DNA of 64,000 nucleotides from Cytophagaceae bacterium (GTDB lineage: Bacteria; Bacteroidota; Bacteroidia; Cytophagales; Spirosomataceae), in NCBI GenBank assembly GCA_016722655.1, contig JADKIR010000005.1, positions 868,001 through 932,000 of the forward strand, given 5' to 3'. The notes below the pieces were generated by a model. The model searched no databases and was not told where the DNA came from. It saw only the letters and a program-made list of their open reading frames with translations. Shown here piece by piece: positions 52,337-62,321 of this stretch (position 1 is its first letter; each line of letters begins with the position of its first letter). A program made the translations under genes and the position numbers.

Positions 52337-53602
52337 TTACTTAGCCGGATCGGCCGGGGTATTTTTATTATTGTTTCTCTCCGAAAGCGGATAAGGATAC
52401 CAATTGCGGTTACGCTCGGTTTCGGCTCTTCCAAATCTCCGGCTATCTTCCAATCTGAATCCAGAAAGGAATAACTCAACACACCTCTGGGTGTATATTG
52501 CATTTAAAACAGCGGCAGCGGTCGATTCGCCGGTATATGCCTGTCCTTTTGCAGTTATGCCATAAACATCAGAAGATTTCGTTAATACCTTATTAAGCTC
52601 AGTTACCGCATCATTGACCTGACCTTTTCTGGCAAAAGCTTCGGCTTTGATTAAGGTCATTTCACCCGGTAAATAAACCGGAATTGAGGCAGTATTTGAA
52701 GCAAAAAAGCCTGCTTTTCCAAGATTGTTTGCACCTCCTGTAGAATAGTAAAACGCTCTGCGACCATCTTCAGCGGCTGGAATATTTGCTCCTGTTAGTC
52801 CAAAATCGGCCAAAGGTTCGGTCACGTTTTTATTTCCGAAAGTATTAAAGAAAATCGGATTTGGGCTAATATCATCAAAATTGAAAGTACTTTTTACGGC
52901 ATCCGACGCTTTTGAAGCTGCAGCAATAGCAGCATCATTATTCCCCAGCATGTTATTGTATCGGGCCAATAATGCTTGTATCGTGTTTTCGAGATTGATA
53001 CCCGTCACAAAATCATTGGTAAAACCTGTTGAAGGCTTAGTAGCGGCAATAGTGGTTGCCGCTGTTTCAAGTGATTTTATGGCTTCTTTCAAAACATCGG
53101 TACGATTGCTAAAATGAGCATCTTTTGCTACAGCGATGGGGGCTTGCTCCCAATAAGTCGCCAATGTACCCAATGCCAAAGCACGATACATATGAGCAGC
53201 AGACAAAATGCCTGATTTTATGGCCGGATCCGGTGCATTTGCAATATTGGCGATAATCAAATCGGCATTTGATTTTACCAAATGTGACTGACTCCAGATA
53301 TTATTCAAAATAGAATTTGAATTTATTAAAGCGGAGCCACCTGATTCTAAAAGGACCTCATCAGTATTACCAGCATTAAGCACCTTTAACTGCTTGGTAG
53401 TCAATCCATCCGCAGTAATCGCTGCATAAATTACTCCTGCTCTCGAAGTAGTATATTTTTGTTGAAGACCATTTACAAGAGCAATAAGTCCCGATTGACT
53501 GTTAACCACCTGCTGTTCACTGGCAGAACTCGGATTAAGAAATTCGTTATCACAAGAAGAGAAGGCCAAAAGCCCCAATCCTAATATTATTATTTTTTTC
53601 AT
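52337..53602 (-). CDS. SusD/RagB-family outer-membrane lipoprotein
   Basis: Glycan-binding lipoprotein that sits on the SusC-type channel. The lipoprotein signal ends at LLAFSSC (C17). The body is helical with TPR-like repeats (LIALVNGLQQKY, ALALGTLATYWEQAPIA), and the C-terminal domain has YTQRCVELFLSGFRLEDSRRF, a standard SusD ending (given as LFLSGFRLEDSRRF). At 421 residues it is shorter than many SusD proteins (around 500-600), matching the smaller RagB-like subgroup. It follows the SusC-type gene by 19 bases and precedes a strong terminator. Confidence 0.88.
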   Translation of the reverse strand: MKKIIILGLGLLAFSSCDNEFLNPSSASEQQVVNSQSGLIALVNGLQQKYTTSRAGVIYAAITADGLTTKQLKVLNAGNTDEVLLESGGSALINSNSILNNIWSQSHLVKSNADLIIANIANAPDPAIKSGILSAAHMYRALALGTLATYWEQAPIAVAKDAHFSNRTDVLKEAIKSLETAATTIAATKPSTGFTNDFVTGINLENTIQALLARYNNMLGNNDAAIAAASKASDAVKSTFNFDDISPNPIFFNTFGNKNVTEPLADFGLTGANIPAAEDGRRAFYYSTGGANNLGKAGFFASNTASIPVYLPGEMTLIKAEAFARKGQVNDAVTELNKVLTKSSDVYGITAKGQAYTGESTAAAVLNAIYTQRCVELFLSGFRLEDSRRFGRAETERNRNWYPYPLSERNNNKNTPADPAK

Positions 53603-53621
53603 TTTCTTTTCAATTTAATGG

Positions 53622-56600
53622 TTAAAATGTTGCGGTCAATTGAAGCTTAAATGAACGCGGAATTGGCACGTTTCCAAAATCAACACCTCTGAAAAGGTCA
53701 CTGTTTCCACCGGCATTGGTTTCGGGATCATAACCTCTGTAATTGTCAAACGAAATCAGGTTCCTACCGGTCAAAGAAAGATTCCATGTCGATAATTTAC
53801 CGATTTTTGGCATGTCATAAGTCAAACCCAATTCTCTTAGTTTCACATAAGACCCATCGTCAATACGCCATTCTTCAATCAAATAGTTGGCAAAAATATA
53901 ACCTCTTGGCAGTTCTCCTTTTAATTCTTGTTCAGCTACTTCTCCTACACCTACACCCTGACGAGTACGGAAGTCAGCATTGAAAACCTCAAGACCCTGA
54001 ACAGCATCCAACAAGAAATTGAAACCTAATTTTTTATATTTCAGAGTACTTGAAAAAGAACCTGTCCATTTCGGATTTGGATTTCCCAAAATACCATTAA
54101 TGTTTGCACCGGTGGGTTGACCGTCTGATCCACGTCCGGGAGTATAATAAGCTCCATTTTGTGTTCCTTTTTCACGTTGCGGAAATCCCTGGGCATTTAA
54201 AATTAACTCGCCGTTGGCATCTCTAGCATAAGGAACTCCGAAGAATAAAGATGGTGCTTCGCCCTCAACAAGGAAAATAGGTGCACCGGCTACGTTAGTG
54301 ATACCCACTAAAGCGGTGCCCAGTTTTTCAACTTTGCTTCTGTTTCTGTTAAATAATATTGAAGCATCCCAGGTGAAGTCTTTTTTATTGATTAAACCAA
54401 AATTTAGTCCTAATTCAATACCTTTATTACTCATTTCTCCTGTATTGTTTACGATCGAAGTACCTCCGGTTGTGGCAGCAGTAACGGCATTTACGACTAG
54501 GTCTGAAATAGATTGGTTATATGCAGTAAATGTCAAACCTAGTTTGTCATTTAGGATTGAAACATCAATACCCGCTTCCATTTCGGTCATTCTTTCAGGT
54601 CTAACAGAAGAGTTAGCCAACTGACTGCTAGGTATGATAGTATTTTTGCCCAAATAATTTACCGGATTAAATTGCCAGAATCTATCATAAGAACCAATTC
54701 CTGTTAAGTTACCCGCCTGACCCCATGAAGCCCTGATTTTCATAGAATTAATTACATTTTTAAGATTTCCATCTTTCCAGAAAGAAAAATCAGATGGAAT
54801 TATGCTTGCCGATACTTTAGGATAAAACTGGTTGGTTTCTGTTTCTGAGAATTTAGATGATTTGTCTCTGCGAAGTGCTGCCGTTAAAAACGCTCTGTCT
54901 TTAAATCCAAAAGTAGCCTGACCAAAAACCCCGCTTAGATTGTATCTATCCAGACCATATCCTGCAGTAATTACCGAGCCTCCGTTTAAGGATTCAATGA
55001 ATGGAGCTAATCTTTCTCCACTGGCACGAGTAAAATCAGACTGGCCATATTGGTAACTATAACCTGCCAAAAGATTTAGTTTAACGTCATCAGTAAGTGC
55101 TTTTTCATAACCTACATTTAAATCAGAGTTATAGAAAATAGAAAGGTTATTGGCACTCGAAGCAAAACCCTGGGGATATCTTTCTGCAGGCAAACCAGCA
55201 ACTGCCTGATAAGGATAAGGTTTAATTAGGTTTTTACCCAATTGAGAATAAGCATCAACACCTATTAACCAGTCAACCGATAATCCTTTAAGTGGAGTTA
55301 AGTTTAATTGAAAATCGTTGATAGTGCGATTTACCGCTTGCGTAAATATCATGTCCTCAATTGTGCTCAAAGGGTTAACCCGGGTTGGCTCTACTGCCAG
55401 CAGACTTCCTGCAGCGTCTCTTTTTGTAATATCCCAAAGGTTGTTGGTGATATTTATTGAGTTAATAGGACTGTAGAAAACGTTACCATTGGCTTTTTCA
55501 TTAGAAAAACTATTGGTGTAACTCAAACCCACCGTAAATCTGGCCCAATTATTTAGCTTTTGGTCAATACGAGTTCTGATACCATACCTTGTAAAATCGG
55601 TTCCGGTAATAATCCCTTCGTTTTTAGTGTAGTTCACAGAACCAAAATAACTTGTTCTGTCATTACCACCACTTATTGAAAGCCCGTTTTCGGTACCCAT
55701 TGCAGTCTGGAAAATCTGATCCTGATAATCATAACGGGTTACATCAACCAGGTTGGTGGCCAGGTTAGCTGTAGCTCCATCTCTAACAATTCCAACTGTG
55801 GTTGTACCCGGATTTGCAGCAATCTGTGCAGCTGAGATTGCTCCGATTGTATGTAATCTGAGACCTGCAAAGCCAAATTGTTTCCCGTAGGTACTGAAAG
55901 GCATTTTCTTTCTTAAACTAAATGTACTTATACTAGTATTGAAACTAATTCTTGGAGCACCTGTTTTACCTTTCTTTGTAGTTACGACCACCACACCGTT
56001 TGCTGCTCTTGAGCCATATTGAGCTGCAGCAGCTGCACCATTGATAACATTGATGCTTTCAATATCCAATGGATTTAAATCAGCCAATCGGTTAGTACCC
56101 ACAACTGCGGTTCCAATCTGAGCCGAAAGAGCAGTTTGAGAAACGTTAACTGAATTGTTACTAGCAATAACCCCATCGATAACATAAAGGGGATCAGAAC
56201 TCCCTTGAAGCGATTTTACACCTCTCAGACGAATCGTAACACCACCAGCAGGATCACCGGAGTTTTGGGTAATTTGAGCTCCGGGCACTTTTCCTTGCAG
56301 GGAGTTTACCAAATTTGAGCTACCACCTTTTAAAAGTTCGTCGGCTTTGATTGTCGAAATCGCATTTCCCAATTGCCTGCGTGACTCTTTTACCGTAGAG
56401 CCTACCACTACCACTTCGTCAAGATTCAATGCATCTTCTCTTAAAGAAACATCAATTTTCACTTCAGAGGCATTTGCAAGTGTTATATTCTGAATGATAT
56501 TGGAATACCCAACACTTGAGAACAGAATTTTGTAGGTACCGGCAGCCAGAATTGCATTAAACTTGTAATTACCATCCAAATCAGTGGATGAACCGTAGTT

Positions 56601-56795
56601 TGTACCTGAAATTTTCACACTTGCCCCAGGCACTCCGCCTAAATTATCACTAACCTTACCCGAAATGGAATAAGTGCTCTGGGAAAATGCAAAATTTGCA
56701 AAAAACATCAAACCCAAAAGCAGACTTTTGAATTTCAGATCTCCCGGCGGAACATTGCTAATCCGGCGGATAAATCCCGCATAAATTTGATTCAT
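53622..56795 (-). CDS. SusC/RagA-family TonB-linked outer-membrane transporter
   Basis: Large outer-membrane transporter of 1057 residues that imports oligosaccharides with energy from TonB. An export signal ends near residue 38 (LMFFANFAFSQ) and is preceded by an unusual 20-residue basic extension, so a later start is conceivable. A carboxypeptidase-D-like domain (about 42-115, SGKVSDNLGGVPGASVKISG) comes next, the SusC box LDEVVVVGS (about 125-133), a plug with LRGVKSLQGSSDPLYVIDGV (part: SSDPLYVIDGV), and a C-terminal barrel ending SFKLQLTATF. It is the first gene of the locus; 212 bases of AT-rich sequence precede it. Confidence 0.92.
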   Translation of the reverse strand: MNQIYAGFIRRISNVPPGDLKFKSLLLGLMFFANFAFSQSTYSISGKVSDNLGGVPGASVKISGTNYGSSTDLDGNYKFNAILAAGTYKILFSSVGYSNIIQNITLANASEVKIDVSLREDALNLDEVVVVGSTVKESRRQLGNAISTIKADELLKGGSSNLVNSLQGKVPGAQITQNSGDPAGGVTIRLRGVKSLQGSSDPLYVIDGVIASNNSVNVSQTALSAQIGTAVVGTNRLADLNPLDIESINVINGAAAAAQYGSRAANGVVVVTTKKGKTGAPRISFNTSISTFSLRKKMPFSTYGKQFGFAGLRLHTIGAISAAQIAANPGTTTVGIVRDGATANLATNLVDVTRYDYQDQIFQTAMGTENGLSISGGNDRTSYFGSVNYTKNEGIITGTDFTRYGIRTRIDQKLNNWARFTVGLSYTNSFSNEKANGNVFYSPINSINITNNLWDITKRDAAGSLLAVEPTRVNPLSTIEDMIFTQAVNRTINDFQLNLTPLKGLSVDWLIGVDAYSQLGKNLIKPYPYQAVAGLPAERYPQGFASSANNLSIFYNSDLNVGYEKALTDDVKLNLLAGYSYQYGQSDFTRASGERLAPFIESLNGGSVITAGYGLDRYNLSGVFGQATFGFKDRAFLTAALRRDKSSKFSETETNQFYPKVSASIIPSDFSFWKDGNLKNVINSMKIRASWGQAGNLTGIGSYDRFWQFNPVNYLGKNTIIPSSQLANSSVRPERMTEMEAGIDVSILNDKLGLTFTAYNQSISDLVVNAVTAATTGGTSIVNNTGEMSNKGIELGLNFGLINKKDFTWDASILFNRNRSKVEKLGTALVGITNVAGAPIFLVEGEAPSLFFGVPYARDANGELILNAQGFPQREKGTQNGAYYTPGRGSDGQPTGANINGILGNPNPKWTGSFSSTLKYKKLGFNFLLDAVQGLEVFNADFRTRQGVGVGEVAEQELKGELPRGYIFANYLIEEWRIDDGSYVKLRELGLTYDMPKIGKLSTWNLSLTGRNLISFDNYRGYDPETNAGGNSDLFRGVDFGNVPIPRSFKLQLTATF

Positions 56796-57007
56796 AGTTT
56801 TTTTTGATATAGATTAAGAAAAAAATGTGCACACCTTTATTTATTCGACCAGAAAGATGTTGATGCAATTTTTGCAAATTTTTATAATATTCCTACTATT
56901 TTATGCAGAATTTTAAAAAAAATAAACAAAAAATTAGGGCTAAATCTAATTTCCATAAATTGAATTACAATTGCTGATTAAAATTCCGTAAGAATGGAAC
57001 TGTTGCT

Positions 57008-57886
57008 TTAATATTTCAGCTTACCTTGCAATCCACCTGTGTGTAGTAAGAAAATTGTAGAATTCGGGGCAAAAAAGTCTTTTTTTATCAAATCCATTAC
57101 ACCAAAAAACATTTTTCCGGTGTAAACCTGATCCAGCGGAACCTTGTGTTTCAATTCAAAGCCCTCAATAAACTCCAATAATTCCTCATTATATTTTCCA
57201 TATCCGCCAAAATGATACTCTGTAAACAGATTTCCGCGACGTGGAAAAGGTTTTTTTAATAAATTTTCAATATTTTCTTTGATAAAATCTCCTCCCTTCA
57301 ATACCGGAATAATCACTACTTCACCCTCAAACTTTTCATTACTCAGCAAGCCTGATGCAGTTCCTCCGGTTCCCGAAGCTGTACAGATATAATCGGGATA
57401 AAACTGCTCTTCCAAAAGCTCCGCCACTCCCGGTAAAGCATTCTCATTACTGCCACCTTCCGGTACATACATTGCATTTGGGGCATATTTCCTGGCCAAT
57501 TCTTCTTTGATTCTATAAGAGCTTCTATCTACAAAAACCAACTCAATTCCCAAGCCATGTGCTCTTTTTAAGGTTTCGTTGCTTTCAGGATTAAGCTCAT
57601 CACCTCTAACTATCACTGTTCCTTTGATTTGCATTTGGTAGCATGTTTCTGCAAAAGCCGCCAGGTGATTGGAATAGGCACCCCCAAAAGTAACCAGACT
57701 TTTGATTCCGTTTTCTTTGGCGTATTTTACATTATATTTTAGTTTTCGGTACTTATTTCCTGAAATATGTAAATGCGTCAAATCATCTCTTTTTACAAAA
57801 ACCCGAACTTCTTTTTGGATAAAAAGCTCATCAAATATTTCAGTTAAGGGGGTTGGCAAATTAATTAAACTTTCAAAATCAAGCAT
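57008..57886 (-). CDS. PLP-dependent D-cysteine desulfhydrase/ACC deaminase-family protein
   Basis: A 292-residue fold-type II PLP enzyme. The N-terminal VFVKRDDLTHLHISGNKYRKLKYN contains the Schiff-base lysine (HISGNKYRKL). FGGAYSNHLAAFA is the substrate loop, and SGTGGTASGLL binds the PLP phosphate. The family includes D-cysteine desulfhydrase and ACC deaminase. The substrate is not settled by sequence, and D-cysteine desulfhydrase-like activity is more likely in this phylum. The length is a little short of the typical 330. It diverges from rluD with only 22 bases between starts. Confidence 0.85.
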   Translation of the reverse strand: MLDFESLINLPTPLTEIFDELFIQKEVRVFVKRDDLTHLHISGNKYRKLKYNVKYAKENGIKSLVTFGGAYSNHLAAFAETCYQMQIKGTVIVRGDELNPESNETLKRAHGLGIELVFVDRSSYRIKEELARKYAPNAMYVPEGGSNENALPGVAELLEEQFYPDYICTASGTGGTASGLLSNEKFEGEVVIIPVLKGGDFIKENIENLLKKPFPRRGNLFTEYHFGGYGKYNEELLEFIEGFELKHKVPLDQVYTGKMFFGVMDLIKKDFFAPNSTIFLLHTGGLQGKLKY

Positions 57887-57908
57887 ATTTTACGAAATTT
57901 GCACAAAT

Positions 57909-58952
57909 ATGGATACTTTCGACGAAATAAAAGACTCTTTTGAAGAGGATGAAGAAGATCTGATTGAAAATCTGGAAATTAAAGTTGATCCGGGCCAAAG
58001 CCTGCTAAGGATTGACAAATATCTGGGTCATCATGTCAGAAATACTTCCAGAACCAGAATTCAGAATGCAATAGACACTGATTCTGTGATGGTTAATGGC
58101 CGTCCGGTAAAATCAAGCTACAAAGTAAAACCCAACGACCTCATTGCGATTTCTTTGGCAGCAGCTCCTAAAATGCCTTCTGAGGTATTGCCTGAAGACT
58201 TGCCAATAAATATTGTTTATGAAGACGATGAGATAATGGTGATAAACAAAGCCCAGGAAATGGTTGTGCATCCCGGGCATGGAAATTACACCGGCACACT
58301 GGTCAACGCCCTGGTTCATCATTTTGCCAATCTTCCCACAACACCCGACGGAAAAGTAAGGCCGGGTTTAGTACATAGAATTGACAAGGGAACTTCAGGT
58401 CTGTTGGTAATTGCAAAAACTGAGTACGCTATGCAGTTTTTGGCGAAACAATTTGCCGACCATTCCACAGAAAGAACCTATTATGCTTTGATTTGGGGTG
58501 AACCTAAAGAAGAAAAAGGCACTATAAACGCCCACATCGGAAGAGGATTTAAAGACCGGAGAATGTCCGACGTTTTTCCTGATGGCGAACATGGCAAAGA
58601 AGCCATAACCCATTATGAAGTATTGAAATCAATGAGGTATGTAAGCTTGATAAAATGCAATCTTGAGACCGGTCGTACCCACCAGATCAGGGCACATATG
58701 AAGTATTTGGGCCACCCGTTGTTCAATGATTCTACTTACGGAGGTGATAAAGTTTTGAGGGGTGATTTGTTTACAAAATACAAACAATTTGTTGAGAATT
58801 GCTTTGAGATTATCCCAAGACAGGCTTTACATGCCAAATCTTTGGGTTTTGTCCATCCTAAAACTAAGGAATGGATGCAGTTTGATTCCGAATTACCTGA
58901 AGATTTCCAGAAAGTGCTGGAAAAATGGGATCATTACCTTCAATATAAATAG
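57909..58952 (+). CDS. rluD: RluD-type rRNA pseudouridine synthase
   Basis: Makes pseudouridines in 23S rRNA. After an acidic N-terminus the S4 RNA-binding domain occupies about residues 25-85 (LRIDKYLGHHV, VMVNGRPVKSSYKV). The catalytic domain has the RLU motif LVHRIDKGTSGLLVIAKT with the catalytic aspartate D159. GRTHQIRAHMKYLGHPLFND is the second conserved block (part: GRTHQIRAHM). The frame is open upstream to 57702, but that reaches into the divergent gene; the ATG at 57909 gives the standard 347-residue product. Specific target bases are typical of RluD but not readable here. Confidence 0.9.
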   Translation: MDTFDEIKDSFEEDEEDLIENLEIKVDPGQSLLRIDKYLGHHVRNTSRTRIQNAIDTDSVMVNGRPVKSSYKVKPNDLIAISLAAAPKMPSEVLPEDLPINIVYEDDEIMVINKAQEMVVHPGHGNYTGTLVNALVHHFANLPTTPDGKVRPGLVHRIDKGTSGLLVIAKTEYAMQFLAKQFADHSTERTYYALIWGEPKEEKGTINAHIGRGFKDRRMSDVFPDGEHGKEAITHYEVLKSMRYVSLIKCNLETGRTHQIRAHMKYLGHPLFNDSTYGGDKVLRGDLFTKYKQFVENCFEIIPRQALHAKSLGFVHPKTKEWMQFDSELPEDFQKVLEKWDHYLQYK

Positions 58953-58958
58953 TGTTTT

Positions 58959-59408
58959 GTGATGATATCTTTAAGAAAAGCTGAAAAAGAGGACGTAAAA
59001 GAGATTATGTATTTGGTGAGGGAGCTCGCCGAATACGAAAAGGCTCCGGAGCAGGTAAGTAATACTGAAGAAAGAATGCTTAAAGAAGGTTTTGGTGAAA
59101 ATCCGGCATTCGGTTGTATTTTGGCAGAGAAAGATGGAAAAGTACTCGGAATGTCTTTATATTATTTTAGATATTCCACCTGGAAAGGTCGCAGGCTATA
59201 TCTGGAAGACATAATTGTGAAAGAAGCTCACCGGGGTGAAGGGATTGGAAAAGTATTATTTGACAAAACCGTCGAAATTGCCAAAGAAGAAAATTGCTCC
59301 GGAATGATGTGGCAGGTTTTGGACTGGAATACCCCTGCCATCAACTTTTACGATAAATATCAGGCAAGATATGATGCAGGTTGGCTCAATGCCCATTTAG
59401 ATTTTTAA
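58959..59408 (+). CDS. GNAT-family N-acetyltransferase (SSAT-like)
   Basis: A 149-residue acetyltransferase. The acetyl-CoA loop is RGEGIGKVLFDKTV (Arg/Gln-x-x-Gly-x-Gly/Ala pattern), preceded by LYLEDIIVKEAHRG. The N-terminus ISLRKAEKEDVKEIMYLVRELAEYEK, whose core is LVRELAEYEK, and the end YDAGWLNAHL resemble spermidine/diamine acetyltransferases. The substrate could be a polyamine or an amino acid analogue. It begins 6 bases after rluD, and its 3' end overlaps the convergent VOC gene by 23 bases. Confidence 0.85.
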   Translation: MMISLRKAEKEDVKEIMYLVRELAEYEKAPEQVSNTEERMLKEGFGENPAFGCILAEKDGKVLGMSLYYFRYSTWKGRRLYLEDIIVKEAHRGEGIGKVLFDKTVEIAKEENCSGMMWQVLDWNTPAINFYDKYQARYDAGWLNAHLDF

Positions 59409-59793
59409 TGGGTTCTATCAAATCCCAAAGGTTACCGTAGATATCTTCAAATACCAACACTCTGCCGTAGGATTCCAAACGGGGACCATTAATAATTTTT
59501 ATATTATTCAGAATCAATCTTTTATGAAAATCCTCAAATTCGTTGGTGTGTAAAAACAAAAACACCCTGCCACCTGATTGATTCCCGATTGCATTTTCCT
59601 GGACTTCTGTGACAGCTTTGGCAAGAAGTAATTGACAGGAGTTTTCCAGTTTATTGCCTAGAACAACCCATCGCTTGGTTTCTGAAAGAGGCGTATCTTC
59701 TAATAGTTCAAATCCAAGGATTTTGGTATAAAAATCTATGGCCTCATCATAGTCTTTTACGACAATTGCAATATGTGCTAAATAAGTTGCCAT
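59386..59793 (-). CDS. VOC/glyoxalase-family protein
   Basis: A 135-residue VOC-fold protein with two beta-alpha-beta-beta-beta modules. HIAIVVKDYDEAIDFYTKILGF is the standard first module (HIAIVVKDYDEAIDFY), with a putative metal histidine at residue 6. RVLVFEDIYGNLWDLIEP ends the second module and carries the glutamate. It resembles the small glyoxalase/bleomycin-resistance-like proteins of unknown substrate. It lies 6 bases downstream of the ZIP gene on the same strand. Confidence 0.8.
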   Translation of the reverse strand: MATYLAHIAIVVKDYDEAIDFYTKILGFELLEDTPLSETKRWVVLGNKLENSCQLLLAKAVTEVQENAIGNQSGGRVFLFLHTNEFEDFHKRLILNNIKIINGPRLESYGRVLVFEDIYGNLWDLIEPIKNLNGH

Positions 59794-59799
59794 AAATAA

Positions 59800-60627
59800 T
59801 TAACCTAGAGCTACATCCAAAAACATCATCACCGCAAAACCAATCATAGCTCCAATAGTCGAGAGGTCGGTTTCGTTCCCATTTTGAGACTCAGGTATCA
59901 ATTCTTCAACCACCACAAAAATCATGGCACCGGCAGCAAACGAAAGTGCATAAGGCAAAATAGGTTGGGCAAATGACACCAATAATGCTCCCAAAACTCC
60001 GGCAACTGGCTCAACAGCACCACTAATCTGACCATAATTAAAGGCCTTCCATCTTGAGAAACCTTCCCGACGCAATGGCACCGACACTGCTGCACCTTCG
60101 GGGAAATTCTGAATTCCGATACCAATAGTTAAAGCTACAGCACTGGCGAGCATTCCAATGGTCGGATTTTGGCTCAATGCTCCAAAAGCCACACCTACCG
60201 CCATCCCTTCAGGGATATTGTGCAGTGTAATGGCTAAAACCAGAAGAACACTTCGATGTAATGAGGTCTTGACACCCTCAGCTTCTTCCATTTTCCGGTC
60301 GAGGTGAAGGTGAGGAAGAGTTTTATCAAAAATATATAAAAAGGCACCACCACTTAAAAAACCAACAACCGCCGGTATCCAGCCTTTTTTACCTGCAGCT
60401 TCGGCCATTTCGATTGAAGGTGCCAGCAAAGACCAGAAACTAGCCGCAATCATGACACCTGCTGCAAATCCCAGCATCAGATTTAATGCCTTTTTATTAA
60501 TCTCTTTGAAAAAAAATACTAGTGACGAGCCCAAGGCTGTAACTCCCCAGGTAAACAATGTAGCAAATAATGCCAGCAGTATGGGGTTGACTTTGAGAAG
60601 TGATTCAAAAGATAAAGTTAGATTCAT
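59800..60627 (-). CDS. ZIP-family metal transporter
   Basis: A 275-residue membrane protein with about eight helices, predicted to import zinc or other divalent metal. The metal path is seen in TM4 (LAITLHNIPEGMAVGVAFG) and TM5 (TIGIGIQNFPEGAAVS): the HNxPEG and NFPEG motifs. A histidine-containing loop before TM4 (LPHLHLDRKMEE) may bind metal. The closest relatives are ZupT/GufA-type ZIPs. It is followed on the same strand by the VOC gene. Confidence 0.88.
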   Translation of the reverse strand: MNLTLSFESLLKVNPILLALFATLFTWGVTALGSSLVFFFKEINKKALNLMLGFAAGVMIAASFWSLLAPSIEMAEAAGKKGWIPAVVGFLSGGAFLYIFDKTLPHLHLDRKMEEAEGVKTSLHRSVLLVLAITLHNIPEGMAVGVAFGALSQNPTIGMLASAVALTIGIGIQNFPEGAAVSVPLRREGFSRWKAFNYGQISGAVEPVAGVLGALLVSFAQPILPYALSFAAGAMIFVVVEELIPESQNGNETDLSTIGAMIGFAVMMFLDVALG

Positions 60628-60704
60628 CTAATTTTTATGTTTTATTTACAAAATAAGCGATTTTCTTCTATAAATACAATACATTTGAATAAAAAAAACT
60701 TCAA

Positions 60705-60929
60705 ATGAACCCTCAAACAGGAAAATATTTAATAATTATTGGGATAGTAATAATTCTGGCCGGCGTAATAATATTTTTTGGTGGAAACCGCCTGAATTGG
60801 TTGGGCAAACTGCCAGGTGATATCAGGATTGAAAAGGAAAACTTCAAATTTTATTTCCCTTTCACTACTTTGATTTTATTGAGCGGCATTCTCAATTTAA
60901 TCATCTGGATTTTTAAAAAATATTTTTAA
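60705..60929 (+). CDS. DUF2905 family membrane protein
   Basis: A 74-residue protein with two hydrophobic helices (about 7-26 and 51-69) around a short loop GNRLNWLGKLPGDIRIEKEN. The loop sequence LGKLPGDIRIE and the overall size are diagnostic of DUF2905. The function of the family is unknown. TACATTTG at 60680-60687 matches the -7 consensus, 18 bases before the ATG, so it may be transcribed by its own promoter. It diverges from the ZIP gene. Confidence 0.88.
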   Translation: MNPQTGKYLIIIGIVIILAGVIIFFGGNRLNWLGKLPGDIRIEKENFKFYFPFTTLILLSGILNLIIWIFKKYF

Positions 60930-60996
60930 AATAATATTTTCACAAACTACTACAAATCAAATAGTTAAAATCATATTTTTTCAACCGGATTTTTAC

Positions 60997-61028
60997 TTTG
61001 CAAATACCTGAATATTTAATTATTTTTG
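60997..61028 (+). promoter_or_regulatory. Consensus Bacteroidota promoter of the ROK gene
   Basis: TTTG at 60997-61000, 20-base spacer, TATTTTTG at 61021-61028, matching TTTG-N19/20-TAnnTTTG. The expected start point (about 61035) leaves a leader of about 20 bases before the ATG at 61056. Confidence 0.65.
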
Positions 61029-61055
61029 TAAAATATACCTAAAAAATACCATTTT

Positions 61056-62258
61056 ATGAGTTTTGAAACAAGTCCGGGAGTTGAATATTCTTCGGTAGTT
61101 GAAATCAAAAAAAATCAATACATCGTTGAGATTCTGAGGGAAATATACAATTCCGGAGCGATGACGATTGCCCAACTTGCTAAAAAGCTTCATACGAGCG
61201 TTCCTTCCATAACTGTTTTTATAAACGAACTCGTTGAAAACAAATGGATTAAAGAAGCGGGAGCCTCAAAAACCAAATCAGGCCGCAGACCAAGTTTGTT
61301 TGATATTAATCCTGATAAAAACCTGATTGTGGTTATTGATATCAATATTCATGAAACCAATTTTTATCTCATTAATCTCAGAAATGAAATTAAAAAACAG
61401 GAAACTATCACCATCAATATCAATAGTGAAGACATAGTTGAAGCCATAAAAAATGCAGCCAATGACTTTATAAAAGATAAAGATATTTGGTCAATCGGGA
61501 TATCATCACCGGGCTTATTGAGCATTGAGAAAGGAATAAATTATACTTATCCGTTGCACAACCAAAACGAATTGTCTTTGGCAGGAATCTTGTCCAAAGA
61601 ACTCAAATTACCCACGTTTATCACTCATGACACCCAGGCTTCTATGTTGGGTGAGCATCATTTTGGCTTGGCAAAAAACAAAAAAAATGTATTGCTGATC
61701 AATCTGGACTGGGGTATTGGCCTTGGAATTTTGAGCAATGGTTTCATCATAAAAGGTGCAAGTGGTTTTGCGGGAGAATTGGGCCATATTCAGATCAACC
61801 CTGAAGGTGAACTGTGCCATTGTGGTAAAAAAGGATGTCTGGAAACCGAAGCTTCGGCTTCGGCACTCATCAAAAAAGCCAAACAAGGACTTGAAAACGG
61901 TAAAACCTCGACTCTTGCTCTAAAAAAAGATGGAATCAGATTAGAAGACGTAATAGATGCAGCTCTCAAAGGTGATGAGTTTTCGATTGATTTGATTTTC
62001 GACATAGGCAGAGAACTGGGCAAAGGGCTTTCCATGGCCATTCACATGTTTAACCCCGAAACCATAATCATCGATGGAATCATGACTAAGGCAGGTGATT
62101 TGATTGTTTCAACACTTTCTCAGGCTATTAATAAATATTGTTTGGTGGATTTCAAAAAAGACCTTGAGATTATGGTTTCGCCAATGGGTGAAAAAGCCAA
62201 AATTTATGGTACAAAATCTTTCGTCTTCGAAAAAATGTTAGGATTAAATCTTCTCTAG
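61056..62258 (+). CDS. ROK-family transcriptional regulator/sugar kinase
   Basis: A 400-residue ROK protein with an N-terminal winged HTH (MTIAQLAKKLHTSVPSITVFINELVE, core TIAQLAKKLHTSVPS), so probably a NagC/XylR-type repressor. The ROK domain has IGISSPGLL, GIGILSNGFIIKGASGFAGELGH (core GASGFAGELGH) and the zinc-binding CHCGKKGCLETEAS with H-x(9)-C-x-C-x4-C arrangement. A sugar such as GlcNAc or glucose is the usual effector. Neighbours (DUF2905, pyrB) give no hint about the regulon. It has its own strong promoter. Confidence 0.88.
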   Translation: MSFETSPGVEYSSVVEIKKNQYIVEILREIYNSGAMTIAQLAKKLHTSVPSITVFINELVENKWIKEAGASKTKSGRRPSLFDINPDKNLIVVIDINIHETNFYLINLRNEIKKQETITININSEDIVEAIKNAANDFIKDKDIWSIGISSPGLLSIEKGINYTYPLHNQNELSLAGILSKELKLPTFITHDTQASMLGEHHFGLAKNKKNVLLINLDWGIGLGILSNGFIIKGASGFAGELGHIQINPEGELCHCGKKGCLETEASASALIKKAKQGLENGKTSTLALKKDGIRLEDVIDAALKGDEFSIDLIFDIGRELGKGLSMAIHMFNPETIIIDGIMTKAGDLIVSTLSQAINKYCLVDFKKDLEIMVSPMGEKAKIYGTKSFVFEKMLGLNLL

Positions 62259-62321
62259 TGCTTTTTTAAACCAAATTTGATAAGAGGTTTTGTTTTTTTG
62301 AATAAATACTTTGCACTATAA

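Noticed and set aside
56931..56952. Hairpin with arms AAATTAG and CTAATTT upstream of the SusC gene
   Set aside because: Short and nearly all A/T, so it is expected by chance in this gap.
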